Source: Sipunculus nudus | Lineage: Eukaryota > Annelida > Sipuncula > Golfingiida > Sipunculidae | Assembly (NCBI GenBank): GCA_026874595.1 | Contig: CM049316.1 | Location: 3,114,339 to 3,178,338 of the forward strand | Direction of reading: 5' to 3' | DNA: 64,000 nt | In this document: in pieces, positions 13,862 through 26,501 of the stretch | Position numbering within the stretch: the first letter of the stretch is position 1 | Layout: every line of letters begins with the position of its first letter | The notes under the pieces: generated by a model | The model's input: only the letters and a program-made list of their open reading frames with translations | Databases searched by the model: none | What the model was told of the DNA's origin: nothing | Position numbers and translations under genes: made by a program

Positions 13862-15230
13862 TAGCTCAGCTGACTGTAAGTCAACTGAGGTATAGGAATG
13901 GCGCTTTGTCTGTCGTCTGACCGGGCGTCCGTTAGAAGGGCACAAATCGTAACTGCTGGTCTTAGAAACGTTTACGTGAACATCCAGGGAGGTCAATCAA
14001 AAATCTCCTACAAAACATGAAATTAGGTTACTGTGACCTTTATCCTCCGAGCTATGAGGCTTGAAAGTTCCCCCTAGAATAATAAAAAATTTGATACAAA
14101 CCTTCAATATCTTGATAATTAATGCATGGATTGTCATGAATCTTGCCTTGAATATTGATCATAACTAGTTTTGTCAGTTGCCGAAAAATGATGGTGCCAC
14201 CTGTATTTTTGTTATTTTAACGAATATTTTTCTGGTTTTTTTTAACTGTGAAATGACAACAATCATGTCAGTTTCTCAGCTGTGATTACATCTAGTGTCC
14301 TAAAACCTGGTGTGTTTATTGATCACAAGTGGATGCCCTACAGTAATCACCCTGTCTGTCTGTCTAGCTGTGTGTCTGTCTGTCCATCCATCCATCCATA
14401 TATATTTGTTTCCAGATGATAACTCCAGGTTGGATTGACACATGGATTTCATACTTGACTTATATATGGCCCACCACTAAAGCAAGAACCTATAAGATTT
14501 TTTGGTCATGTTGTCAAAGTCACAGGACTCACTTATTTAAAAAGTTTATGGCTGCATTTTAAGCTAAGCTTTTCATCCTAAACTTTCCATCTTGCACATT
14601 TAGCTTACTTGCCAATATGGGGAGAGCATAAATGAATTTGGGGTCACAAGGTCAGAGGTCAAGGTCACAGGGGCCATCTGTTCACAAATTAGTTTCCAGA
14701 TGATAACTCTAGTTAAGTTTGACATATTGGTTTCAAACTTAACTGATAATTGGCTCACCACTAAAGTAAGAACCTCGTCGATATTGGGGTCCCACCGTCA
14801 AAGGTAAAGGTCACAGGACCCATTTCTTTTAAAAGAATGTGCGTGCATTTCAAGCCAAACTTTGCATCACAAACATTCCATCTTCAAGATATTGCTAACC
14901 TGCCAACAGGGGAAGATTCTATTTGATTTAGGGGTCAAAGGTCAAGGTTTGAGGGTCCAGAGATCAAAGTTGAAGGTCACAGAAGCAACATCTTTAAAAA
15001 GATTGTGAATGCACTGTAAATCAATTTTTCATCCCAAACTTTCCATCTTTAACACATAGCTTACTTGCCCAAAGTGAGGAAATCTGTAGATTCTGAGGTT
15101 ACCTGGTCAGAGGTCAAGGTCACTTTTTAAAAGATTGTTACAATAATCTAAATGCTGCAAGTTCAAGGATAATAAGTTCTGAGATTTTTTTTATCACAAG
15201 GTCATTGGTTAAGGTCACAGGACTGTCATT
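13862..15230 (-). repeat. Interspersed repeat block: hairpin head plus AGGTCA-rich family-B units
   Basis: The block starts with the hairpin TAGCTCAG..CTGAGGTA at 13862-13892, which also ends the family-A elements. It continues into about 300-bp degenerate units sharing TTTCCATCTT, AACTTTGCATC-like and GGTCAAGGTCACAGG blocks. AGGTCA direct repeats occur at 14649-14667 and 15104-15122. The same units appear in reverse complement at 25.3-26.5 and 29.1-30.2 kb. Orientation is given relative to those copies. No coding capacity is seen. Confidence 0.75.
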
Positions 15231-18200
15231 CTGAAAAATTTCTTTAAAAATATCCTCAGAGACAATACAGCTGAGCGTCCAGAATCATGGGTCCCTAGTT
15301 CGTGAAATGATAAATAGAAAAGTTTTCCTGCCAGGAAATGGGCTTGGGTTATACCAAATCTATAGCAATACATTTTAAAAAAGGTAATTGTGTCATTTGA
15401 TAGTATAACATATTTGGAATATGTTTGCTTGCCCCTTATGAAGAGCCCAGACATATTTTCCTGTGATTAACTAATAAATCTCTGAATAGTCCATTCTGTG
15501 CCACAGTTGTCTGTATTACATAAATCTACAGACCTATCCTGTATGTTCCTTATCTTGATAACTGGCATTTGGATCTTGAAAATAATCCTTGCAGAAAGCT
15601 CTATATATTTACACTACTCAGTCTCATATTGATTGCATTTATAGCTGTGCAGCACAGTTGACTTTCACTGCTGAGTGCCTGAAAGTGAAAGTCTTCCCAT
15701 GATTAAATCTTTACTAGTACAACACATGCAAACCCACCACAATCAGTTATACAGTAGGATTAAATAAGTACAGTGTGGTTAGAATACAGTATGCAGTAAA
15801 TCTCAGGGACGGTAGAAGTCAACATGTAATGCTATATCTCAACTTTATTTAATAGTCAATACACTTCATTAATCACATTTATTACCCAGCCATGTATACC
15901 ACTAATACTGCATCAGACATACGATCACATTTTGTTATCTCAAACACTACAGTCTGAGGCAACAGTCACAAGACATAACACAACACAGCCATGATATGAC
16001 AAATACTGTTTGCAGTATGTATGTATAATACACAAGTTCGTCAGGTCTAAAGTACAGCCAAAATAATTATCTCGTGATAAGAAAAAAGTCATCTATGAAT
16101 TAACAGCCTTAAGATCATACACTGAAAAATTTTACCCATTCAGAAATACTGTGGAATCTTCTAACTCTGGACAATGTCTGTGTTTTGGCCCATAATTGAG
16201 AAGTGCCTAGAAAAAGTTACTGACCTACTTTAATGGGATACTGTCAAGTGTACTTAATACAGAGGTGCTGTAATAGACTGGTCAATGTCTTGGGTAAAAA
16301 AAGGTATAGCCTAATTTATAATTAAAATACAGAGAAACTGCCCTTTATGAGCACTCCCATCGTAGGCAAGTAAATCATGGTCACTGGAGGTTGACCCGTG
16401 GTATGTAAAAGTCCAAGTTCTGCAAATCCCCAAAACAACTGTTGTCTTTAACCAGATCTCATGGTATATTTTTCTTATCCACATACAGTAATTTGTCTGC
16501 CTGTACTGTCTATCTTAGAATATTGGCTTAGTCTGAGCAGCTGTGTGTAATTAAAATATCACAGAAAGATAACAGGATATGCATGCATAAACTATCCCAT
16601 ACCAAACTGTCTACATCTGCAGTTCTCTACTGCTGCAAAGGAAAATCATCAGGAACATGTACATTTCATGAAATTTGCAAGGAAACCCTGATCTGTGAAA
16701 ATGATATGCAAGTGAAATTTACAAGCAGTACTGAAAATCTCACTGAAAATCACTTGTGATGTCTTGTAAGTCAATCTGAATTATCAGTAATATACAGTAT
16801 GTACCCTCTCCTTGGGTCATATTTTTATGCAGTGGTCATGTTATTCACCCTACTGATACATGACACAATTTACATGAAAGCATTGTGATGTGACAGTTAT
16901 TAAGAGGAAAACCCATTTACTAAATGACACAAATTTAATTGATTTCTCTCCCAAATTATCACCCAAACATCAACTGCCATAATGTTATTCTATAGGGCTT
17001 GTTCACGGCCTTACTTTGAGAAAGTCCCAATACATTTAGCACAATGCCAAGACAACACAGCATCCCTGATAGCTATATTCAGCAAAGGTGAGCTATGCAA
17101 GCAGTCAGTGAGTGTAATGAGTGAGAACAAATGTAACCTAGGCCTGGTATAATGAGTGTACTGGAGAGGGTGACTGTGGTGAGGGATAAAGGGTACCAAT
17201 ACCGGGTAAAGGTTAATTGAAAAATAATAATACTGAAGTGCTGTTGTGTCATATATGAAATTGACAAATGAGCCATTAAAAATAAAGATGACAGAACATT
17301 AATTGGCAAAGTCAGTGAATGAATGAGTACAAAATGTAGTGTATTAAAGGTAACAGCCACATTCTATGGCCTGGTTACTGCATCCCTCTGAAAGCATGGG
17401 CCTGAACAGTCCATTAATCCACAGTGCTAAGACGTCTGTGTTATGCACAAATTATATCTTGTGTAAATCTCCTGCTCTGCCATATCTGGCAATATGTTCT
17501 ACTAACATCCCTGTACTATTTGCATAAGAAGCAAAAGTTAACATGTGAGTCATCATTCCCACTACACACATTATATATATGTGTGTATATTATATATTGA
17601 CCAGCAATTATTATAATTTTATGTACTAGTACTACCAGATATTTCAACCCTGTACACTTATAAACCTTACATACTGAAATTTCAAACTTAGAAAACTGCA
17701 GAAAGTTTACTGCAGTGAAACATTAACCTCAACATGATGCAAGTAACATAATTACTGTATACTTTTGTTCACTGAGTTAACAATTGTTTGACACAAACTT
17801 ATTTAAAAGAAAATAAAAAAAATTAATAAAATGTAAAAAAGCAGTAACATGAAATTAATACAAGCAGCATAATTTTTAAATCTTCACGCAATATTTGAAA
17901 AAAAAAATGAAATAAGAACGTCTGTATTTTTACAGCTTTAACAATACAGTTTAAACACTAACAGTGAAACAAAGAACATTCCTGACACAGATCTTAACTG
18001 AATATGCAAATAAAATGTGATGAATTTTCCCATCTGCATTAACCGGGTCACACCTGATTTTGCTGACCTTTGACAGTTAGCTCCGGGCTGTCTAAGTGTC
18101 TGACAAAACCAAAATTCATGACAAACTCAACAGTGATCTCATAATTCCTCCATTCCAGAGAAGATTCACAGATCATTGACTATAATTTCTGTTTGGTTTG

Positions 18201-19752
18201 CATGCTTCAGTCTGTGATGAAAAGGGAAATAGCTAAAATCAAATGTATCACAGGATGCAATCAAGAGAATAGAAAGGCATTTTTATACATCAACATTATA
18301 TCTGAAAGTGATATTTGTCACATAACTCCTCTGTGGCCAGGATTTGATAATACTTGGTTTTGGTCAAAATTTTGGAGAACAATGCAAAGTATGTTCTAAT
18401 GGCTGTCATTTCTGATTCAAAATCCTGAGAAATTTGACATTATTTAGCAAAAGGGACTATTGTGGCACCATCTATTAGGAACTATGTGAACTATGCAAGA
18501 ACAGGTAATAGCTAGTGATAAATAATAACTGAAGGACAGAGCAGATTTATGAAGGTTTGGGGTTTAGAATTAGACTTGTTATGATTCCTAATAGGTATCA
18601 TTATCTAAAGTCAGACAGCTTATCAGTATCATTAATACATCAGTCATACCTAATCATCCAACATAAAGTTATCTCAGACAATTCATTGTAGTCTTTCAGT
18701 GCTGTATATGGCATGTAATGTAAAATACCATTTCTCTGAGATGTGCTGTGTAGCATCTGATTCCCTAATCATTCAGAAATAATTCTCATTCAAGTTTAGG
18801 AGCAAAGTTTGAATGACAGGATATTTTTCCTTGAAAAAAAAAAATATTGGGATAGGAATCTATACTTCAGCCCACCTTACACCTGTTTTAACATGTATCA
18901 TATCCTCTTTGTAGTACAACAACAGGTATCAATTTATGAGGTGATATATCATTACAGCTCTATTGAAACAACCTTTTACACAGTTCTGAAATGGTTTGAG
19001 CCTATATTTAGTAAGGGATTTCAGGATATGTTTGGGCAATATGAAACACACACAAATCCTTGCTAAATCTCTCACACCATCAGATCTAATCTTGACTAGA
19101 GCACACACACCTCCTCACCAGATATAAGGGATGATATGTAAAGCCTTGAGCTTTATAAGCCACACAGTTGTGGCTGGCTTGGATAAAACTTGCCTGACTT
19201 CAGTAGCTGGCCCACTTTTGTGGCTCGATATGACTTGGCAAAAGGCAGTCTGGTTTAAATGGACTAAATGAATTTGTATTAACTTGACAATGTTACAAAT
19301 TTTTTTATTTTTTTTAAATTGTTATATCTCTTTTAAATGTAATACATGGTACAAAATGTCTTGACTGAGTACTTGATTACATACAGAATTATTTATGTTG
19401 GTCATTTCATCCGTCAACTAACATTATTCTGTTTATGTAGGCTTGTTTGTGGGTTTTATCATTTTGAGAACCGTATTTTTCTACTCAAGTCAGACTAGTT
19501 TGCACAAAGTCAGCTCACTTAAGCCTAATGATATAACAACTGAGAACTGCATATAAACTCAGCTCAGCTTGCTTGAATCTCTCTCAAATTGTCATAGCAT
19601 AAAATAGTGTTTGCCCCTTGGTTGTGTACATTATACGCACTCCAAATGTCAATAACTGCCACAAAATAATAAAATAGATCAATTCAAATCTCCCATATTG
19701 TGCTTTAGAAGCTATCAGACAAAAATATATCTAACCATAAGTGCATCTTCCG
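15231..19752. other. Intergenic, no gene seen
   Basis: AT-rich DNA without recognised exons or element ends. Candidate AATAAA for the minus-strand ankyrin gene (TTTATT on +) occurs near 19303, so the lower part may belong to its 3' UTR. Confidence 0.5.
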
Positions 19753-19872
19753 GTAACTGGCACTGTTGCTATGACAAATGGATGCTTATTTTGTAACTGG
19801 CACTGTTGCTATGACAAATGGATGCTTATTTTGTAACTGGCACTGTTGCTATGACAAATGGATGCTTATTTG
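19753..19872. repeat. 40-bp tandem repeat, three near-identical copies
   Basis: Three direct copies of a 40-bp unit beginning TAACTGGCACTGTTGCTATG, with no visible substitution apart from one deleted T at the end. They lie about 340 bases past the stop codon of the minus-strand ankyrin gene, possibly inside its 3' UTR. Confidence 0.93.
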
Positions 19873-20208
19873 TAACTGTCTAGTCAGAAATTGCTCTGAC
19901 GTGCATCCATTTTTTCAGTAAATACAAGTATCTACTCCGACTATAAGTTACAGGTGCGCAAGTTCTAAGGTTAGTACTAAAAAAAAAACAAATTTTACCA
20001 TTAATCATGTCTGACATGTTCCAATGTAAATGTATTTACTACCCCAAGACCACTACAGTACATATTACATTTCTTACAAGTAATGTATGTTTTACTAGTA
20101 AACTCTGACCTCAAGCAGCCACGAGTATTAAAAAGCATCAGTTTACCACCATGAACCAATAAATTATGTAAATGTATCAACACATCATTAGAAGTGATAA
20201 CCATGCTT

Positions 20209-21924
20209 TCATACATCCCCGATGTCTCTCATGAGCAAATAGTCTGTGATTGTCTGTGGAACTGGTAGTTTCTTTATATTAAGGAAAGGAATTCCATTGT
20301 CAATGATATGTTCTCGTATGGTATTGCGTGACAGCGCCATCAACGACAGCGGCTGTGTACCATGGAAGACAAAACTGTGGAAGAACTCTTCTTCATCCTC
20401 AAAACATTCAGGTATGTAATCTTCGCTGTATGATTTTTGGTATTCCAAGCACTCTAGACTCCCGTTCACGCCACCTTCCATCAGCATCATGGCAATCTCT
20501 GGATTGTTTGATTCGATGGCCAGTCTAATGACGGACTCGTCACAGGCTGGTTTTAGTCGAACATCTGCACCAAACTGCAACAGAAAAGCTACACATCGTC
20601 TGCTGCCTTCAATGATGGCGAGGTGCAATGGAGTGCAGCCGTCAAGGTCAGGTTCATTTACATATACCCCATGATGCAACAGCATGATCACAATGTCTGA
20701 TCGATTACAATTCACAGCTTCGTGGATGACCAATTCTTTATTGATGTTTTTCTGATTGATCGGACAACCTAGTTCTAAAATTTTTTCCCCAAGGTCAGCT
20801 CCCGCAAAGTCACACGCACACATGGGATACAAGCATGTGTTACCTAATCTATCACAGATGCAAGGATCGATTTTGTCAGGATAAAGTTTAAGAAATTCTT
20901 CAACCATTTCCACTCGATCTTGTCTGAAGCAGAAATGAACAAAAGTGTATCCATCTTCATTCTGTACTGTGAGGTCCACTCCATGACTGACCAATAAGTG
21001 CACAATTTCCTTACATTCAGACTCGATGGCACAAAATAATGGAGCAGTTGTACCTTCAGCATAAAATGTCTGCTGCATGACAGAGTAATTGTTTGGATCA
21101 GCCCCAGCATGTAAGAGCGTTTCGACCACATCTATGTGACCGTGCATACAAGCAATACAGAGAGCTGTCTGCTTTTTATGGTCTTTAATCTCCAGCTGGC
21201 AGCCATATTTTAAGATTGTTCTTACATTCTGACAATTACCAGCTTTGGCAGCCATGTGTAAGGGCGTCTGTTTTGTAAACACCTGCTGGGAGTTTACGCT
21301 CCATTCTGAGCCATCAGGTGTCGTCTCAGGTACGTCTTTGTAATATTTCATAATCATATCCAGGTAAGCTGGATTTCCTCGTTTAGCTGCCAAATGTATC
21401 GGTAAATACCCTGGAAAGTCGACAAGATGTAATGAGCACCCAGCATCCAGCAGCAGTTGCAGGGCAGCCAGGTTTTTCTGTCGTATGGCTTCATGTACTG
21501 GATAAGTCTGCTTCTGTCCCGCCATCTGATTGACGCAGCATGATTTAATGCTCAGCAGCCATGATATCACCTCCGCACTGCCGCTCCGGATGGCGACCAT
21601 TAAAGGCGTGTTTCCTGTTATTGGATCCACTTTGTTCAAATCACATTTGGGGTGGTTTATCAGCATCTGCACTAATGGCTTATACAGCTTTCTTATCCCC
21701 AGACACAGCGGGGGTTCCCCGTCATAGTCTCGAGCGTTCACGTCACATCCGGCTTCCAGTAAACACTGAGCTATATCTGGCTGGTTGGCTGATATCGCTG
21801 CACACAGCGGTGTCCCTCGCATCCCAAACACATGGTCAAGGTCAGCACCATCCTCCACGAGGCTTCGGACTATGGAGACATCTCCAGACTCTATAGCCTT
21901 GTGAAGCTGACTGGGATGATTCAT
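20209..21924 (-). CDS. Ankyrin-repeat protein with C-terminal SOCS box (ASB-like), 571 aa
   Basis: Complete open frame in one exon. About 14 ankyrin repeats are readable, at residues 6-30, 38-63, 71-97, 106-132, 141-166, 174-195, 220-245, 253-278, 294-319, 327-353, 364-390, 398-423, 431-456 and 464-487, with typical TPLHxAA and LLxxGAD(V/L)N patterns. After an acidic linker (EDEEEFF, about 509-515), residues 525-566 look like a SOCS box: PLSLMALSRNTI matches the Elongin-BC box (L-x3-[CS]) and LPVPQTITDYLL matches the Cul5-box LPLPxxLxxYL. Known family role: ASB proteins are substrate receptors of Elongin-Cullin5 ubiquitin ligases, with ankyrin repeats binding the target. The start is supported by an in-frame TGA seven codons upstream. 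The acceptor TTATCTTACAG just before shows a 5' non-coding exon further right. Serine replaces the usual BC-box cysteine. The orthologue is not identified. Confidence 0.9.
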   Translation of the reverse strand: MNHPSQLHKAIESGDVSIVRSLVEDGADLDHVFGMRGTPLCAAISANQPDIAQCLLEAGCDVNARDYDGEPPLCLGIRKLYKPLVQMLINHPKCDLNKVDPITGNTPLMVAIRSGSAEVISWLLSIKSCCVNQMAGQKQTYPVHEAIRQKNLAALQLLLDAGCSLHLVDFPGYLPIHLAAKRGNPAYLDMIMKYYKDVPETTPDGSEWSVNSQQVFTKQTPLHMAAKAGNCQNVRTILKYGCQLEIKDHKKQTALCIACMHGHIDVVETLLHAGADPNNYSVMQQTFYAEGTTAPLFCAIESECKEIVHLLVSHGVDLTVQNEDGYTFVHFCFRQDRVEMVEEFLKLYPDKIDPCICDRLGNTCLYPMCACDFAGADLGEKILELGCPINQKNINKELVIHEAVNCNRSDIVIMLLHHGVYVNEPDLDGCTPLHLAIIEGSRRCVAFLLQFGADVRLKPACDESVIRLAIESNNPEIAMMLMEGGVNGSLECLEYQKSYSEDYIPECFEDEEEFFHSFVFHGTQPLSLMALSRNTIREHIIDNGIPFLNIKKLPVPQTITDYLLMRDIGDV

Positions 21925-21949
21925 CCTGGTTCTGATGTTATGTCATCTC
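21925..21949 (-). other. 5' UTR part of the ankyrin/SOCS coding exon, with splice acceptor
   Basis: On the minus strand TTATCTTACAG ends with its AG at 21951-21950. The remaining 25 bases up to the ATG contain an in-frame TGA. This fits a spliced 5' UTR. The upstream non-coding exon and promoter are not located. Confidence 0.6.
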
Positions 21950-23229
21950 CTGTAAGATAAGATAAGAAACATAAGACAAGGGTATGATAAGATAAGGTGA
22001 GGAAAGGATATATACTATAAATTAAAGCACTGGTCCATGGCCTGTTAGTGCCACTGTCTGTTGAAGAGAATTAAAGTAAACATATGATAAAGGTGGTATT
22101 TCCTCCATCAGGAGAGTGTGAGTTCCTCCTTGAGTGTGTGTGTTTTTATGTTCACATCATAATACACACAATTATAAATGGAATCTCAAGAAATTTTCAG
22201 GGGCATTTCATGAATGGACCAAAGAAGAAGCAAGAAAATTTTGGTGCAGATCTGGCACATGATCCGGATTCAGGAACATCATCTGGGAATATTCACAAAT
22301 GTTCAGTCACTTATGTATGAATGAACCTGGAAATATGGGCCAATTATGTGAATACAAACATGGGTTGGGAAGCATCCTACAAAAGGGACCCCCCCCCCTA
22401 CATGGCCGGGGGTTTGCATTCATTAGAATACATTATGCATTTCAGGTTTTAATGCATCTGGCCGGAAATAGTCCAGACTGCATACTCTAAAGCGCAGAGA
22501 ATACAGTGAATCTCTCCAGCTTTCTTTACTTTGCCTTGAGGGTCAGACATGAGTTATCATTAAATGCATGACTTTAAGCTGTGAAGTCCAACTAAACAAG
22601 GGACCTTTGGGTCACTGGGCTCAGCTGACGTTAACCTTGAAGGTAAAATCTAAAATAATATCTAATGGAGATAAAGTGTAAGAGGAAGAGGTAATAAAGG
22701 CCATGGTTGCTTTATATGATTGGTTTGTATTGATGAGCAAGAAATTGTTGCAAAAAATATTTTGTGACCTGACCATGTGTTTCCTAATGTTGAAACTAAA
22801 GCATGTGAGCAGTTTGTGAACAAATGATCTGTACTATTATCATGATCATTAGTTGGTTTTTCGATTAACTGTTGACATTTCAGTAGTTTACACATTTGTT
22901 CAATTGCATCTATTTTTTTGTATAATATATATTATTAAATATATATGTATTTTTTTAATGAAATGTATACAGTTGAAATATAGCTAATTAACAACATAAA
23001 ACAGGGCAAACAAAGCCTGATCTCAAATTCTGCTGAGGCAGGAAAATAATGAACAAATGTTTGTATTAAATCCTGATTTTTTTTATCACATCAATTATTT
23101 TCTAATTTAAGTTTATATTTCTATACATTTCCAATTTAACATATATATCTGAATATAAAAGTTGATTCATAATTCTCAATTGCATCATCATAAATCTCAA
23201 TCTTGTCAAATAACACCACATTATGCATA
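21950..23229. other. Upstream region of the ankyrin/SOCS gene; mostly unassigned
   Basis: It contains GATAAGATAAG-type sequence right after the acceptor and a poly-C tract near 22390. At about 22593-22630 there is a fragment of the family-B end motif (AAGGGACCTTTGGGTCAC then GCTCAGCTGA). No coding exon is recognised. Confidence 0.5.
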
Positions 23230-24488
23230 CAAATGTTTATTTATTTTTTACCACAAAAATATATCTTTTAAATCTGCAAAACAATAAATATCTAAAAATA
23301 ATACTTGATTTAGATTTCACAATTTTTAATTGTGTCTTTATTTATCCGTAATGTGCTTCATATTTTATAATAATTTAAGCATACTGATGGGTTCATTTAT
23401 ATTTGTTAAAATCCTTTAAAAGAAAATTGATTTCTTTAAAAATGCTACATTACACAACATTGCATCTTCTGGATTACACCTTGAATTATTTTTTCAAGGA
23501 AAGTTTTGGCATATCGGAGTGGAAACAGCATTACAATTAAGGAGATACAGTGAAAACAATAACAATTATTGCATAACACTTGGTGGGTTGGGTTTGCGGG
23601 GTGTGGGGGGGGGGGGGGGTGATTGGGGTGGTGATTTGAGAATAACTGTACACCTGTCACAGCAGGGGATCTCCCCCAGTGACTGTAACAAATCAGAAAC
23701 CCTGGCATAGCTGACTACCAGTGACCTGCAGTGGGACCCTGCATCTGTAATCAAAGCAAGTGACTACAGAAAAAAATTCAATAACTAGCTTAATTTTCAA
23801 GCTTTTATTTTCAAATTTCAGATTTAGACAAACTAAATATTTATGTTTACATGCTGTGAAAATTAAATCAATGGTGCTTACAGGAAAAAAACGTGCCATG
23901 GTCAAAGTTGGGCAAAATCTAAGGTACTGATTTTTTTTTTATGCTAATAACTTAAATAATTTACAAAATTCAGATCTAATTTTAGGTAAACAATTGAATC
24001 TTAATTAAACATAGTTATATACTTGAGAAAATACTCTAGTTTCAAAATTTTTCATGTTAAGTGAGTTATTATTTTTTCCTGAATTTTTACAAAGTCCATT
24101 ATGTTTGGGCCCATAACTTAAAGAATTTATACTTTACAGACTTAATTTCTGGCATGTACATAGGAACTATATAGAGGAATATTTATGGTAAATATGAGGA
24201 AAAACAGATGAGTGGTTTTGATATTAGGCAGTCCTGAAGTGTGTAAATAGGATTTTAATAAAAAAATTGAGGTTTTTCCTTAATTTCTCAAAGGAACGAA
24301 GTCGCAAAGACCCACTTTTCGGCTTGGTAGGAGATCTTGGGGACATCTAACATTATGGAGAATTTTGGATTCCTAGGTCTTACGGTTTCAAAACGTGCCA
24401 CATCTAAGGACGGACGGACGGACAGACGGACGGACGACGGACAATGGACCACGACTATAGCTCAGATGACTTATAGTCAGCTGAGCTA
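23230..24488 (+). repeat. Family-A interspersed element, longest copy (hairpin end at right)
   Basis: This AT-rich element of about 1.25 kb is collinear with the copy at 56150-57354: it shares the left AAAAATATATCT block, a poly-G tract (near 23606), TTGGGCCCATAACTT, GGTTTTGATATTAGGCAGTC and TTGGGGACATCTAA. The right end has a short GGAC microsatellite (about 24409-24443), then a 31-base imperfect hairpin at 24458-24488 with arms TAGCTCAG/CTGAGCTA and TGACT/AGTCA. There is no open frame of note. It is non-autonomous. A Helentron-derived origin is possible but unproven. Confidence 0.8.
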
Positions 24489-24585
24489 GAAACCTTCATT
24501 ACAGAGTGTCTTAAGGCCAAAATTCTAGATCTAATCCCAATCAGGATCTGGACACACACAAAAATACACAGAGACACACATACAC

Positions 24586-24618
24586 ATTATATATATATAT
24601 AAAAAGAGAGAGAGAGAG
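24586..24618. repeat. (AT)n/(GA)n microsatellite
   Basis: TATATATATATA run followed by AGAGAGAGAGAG. Confidence 0.85.
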
Positions 24619-25319
24619 TGGATGAATGAAAACTACTGTAGTTAGGACATTTTATGTGTTTTGTTCAAAAGAACGACATCAATCCTATAGCTATATATTA
24701 CACTAAGGGAAACAGTTTAGATTAGCAGACTAGTCTTTCTAAATAATATTAACATTATAATTGTTAACAGAATTAGTGGTACCAAAACAGCCAGTGATAT
24801 TTAGATATAAATAAATAATATAAGTAACTGGTCATAATGCGTAACAGTAGTCATTAACTGAAACATTTGAAAAGAAAACATTATCTGAATACATGGATTT
24901 CAGCTTGTATTACATATGACTTAATACTTTTTATTCAGCCCATGTACATGACCGACAGAGTTGCTATCACAGTCATCATATAAAAGCTTTACTAATTTTA
25001 CTTGCAGGAACATGCAAATGATTCATTTATTCTAGCTGCATGGAATCACACATATAATAATCAGAATGAGTTGGTTTATTATGACAAAAAATTAACAAAA
25101 TAAACTTGACATTTCTTGGCACAGCAGGTGCCATAGTATCCCCAGACAATTAATCCCACCCCCCCCCCCCCCTTTAAGAATAGGCATCCCCATCTTCAGC
25201 AGCATATACTGACACTTTGTAAGTGACTATGGTTTCTTCCATCTATCAACTTGAGTAACAATATTTTTCACCAAATATAGGGGCCAATATGTTGAATCTC
25301 TCTTGAGAAAAGCGCATTA

Positions 25320-26501
25320 ATTTATTTCACAGAAACAGGAAGGTAGGTGGCGCCACCTATCTGGTTTTCAAGAAAATTTTCCAAGATGGATAGACAAGCC
25401 AAATTTAAGACCAATACCTAGAACCACTCCAGAGATATGAGCAAGCAATTTTCACAAAAAGCACATATACAGATGGACACCATGGCAAAATAATAGCAGA
25501 TGAAGCCACCAGTCTTGAGTACAAGATAGAGGAGTCTAAGATCTATGGATATGCACAATTTCAGGCCAATAGTGCAAATCACTCCTCAGAAAAAAAACAT
25601 TTTTTATTTTACAGAAACAGGAAGGTTGGTGGCACCACCTGTCTGGTTTACAAGGAATCTTTCCAAATTGGATGGACATGCCAAATTTTAGATTAATACC
25701 CTGAACCAATCTGGAGATATGAGCAATTTTCTCTCAAAGCACACATACAGATGGATGCCACGCTGAAACGATTGCTGATGGCAACACCAGTCTTAAGTAC
25801 AAAATGTAGGAGTCCAAAATTGATGGATATGCACATTTTTAGGCCAATAGGGCAAATCACTCCTCAGAAATTTATTCTACAAAAAGGGGAAGGTAGGTGG
25901 CACCACCTGCATGGTTTATGAGAAAACTTTCCAACATGGATGGACATATACAAGTCAAGTTTGAAATCCATATAGCAATCCAAGCTGGAGTTATCATCAG
26001 GAAATGAATTTTCAGACAGATGGCTCCTGTGACCTTAACCTTTGACCTTGTAACCTAAAAATGGATAGGGGTCTTCCTCTATTGGCATGTGAACTTTATG
26101 TGCAAGAAAAATGGTCTGAGATGAAAAGTTTGGCTGAAAATGTATCCACAATCTTTTCAAAGATGTTTTTCCTGTGACCTTGACCTCTGACCTCATGACC
26201 TCAAAATCAATAGGAATCTTGTTTTATTGATGGGCCATATATAAGTCCAGTTTGATACATATATATCATTCCAAGCAAGAGTAATCATCAGGAAATGAAT
26301 TTAGGACAGATGGCTCCTGTGACCTTCACCTTTGACCTTCTTCCTCTATGGGCAGGTAAATTTTATGTGCAAGATAAAAGGTCTGAAATGAAAAGTTTGG
26401 CTGAAAATGCATCCACAATTTTTTCAGAGATGTGTTTCGTGTGACCTTGACCTTTGACCTCAAAATCAACAAGGGACCTATGGGTCACAGCGCTCAGCTG
26501 T
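25320..26501 (+). repeat. Family-B interspersed repeat with internal tandem units
   Basis: Three units of about 270 bp start with CAGAAACAGGAAGG followed by a GGTGGCGCCACC-type palindrome (25345-25358, then near 25628 and 25892). They are followed by two units of about 290 bp with GGCTCCTGTGACCTT, AAAAGTTTGGCTGAAAATG and TGACCTTGACCTTTGACCT motifs. It ends AAGGGACCTATGGGTCAC..GCTCAGCTG, a motif also at 22593 and 56107 and inverted near 47735. No coding capacity. Confidence 0.75.

Noticed and set aside
13862-15230. Coding remnants of a transposon in the AGGTCA-rich block
   Set aside because: All frames are closed at short intervals and no residue pattern matches a transposase or polymerase.
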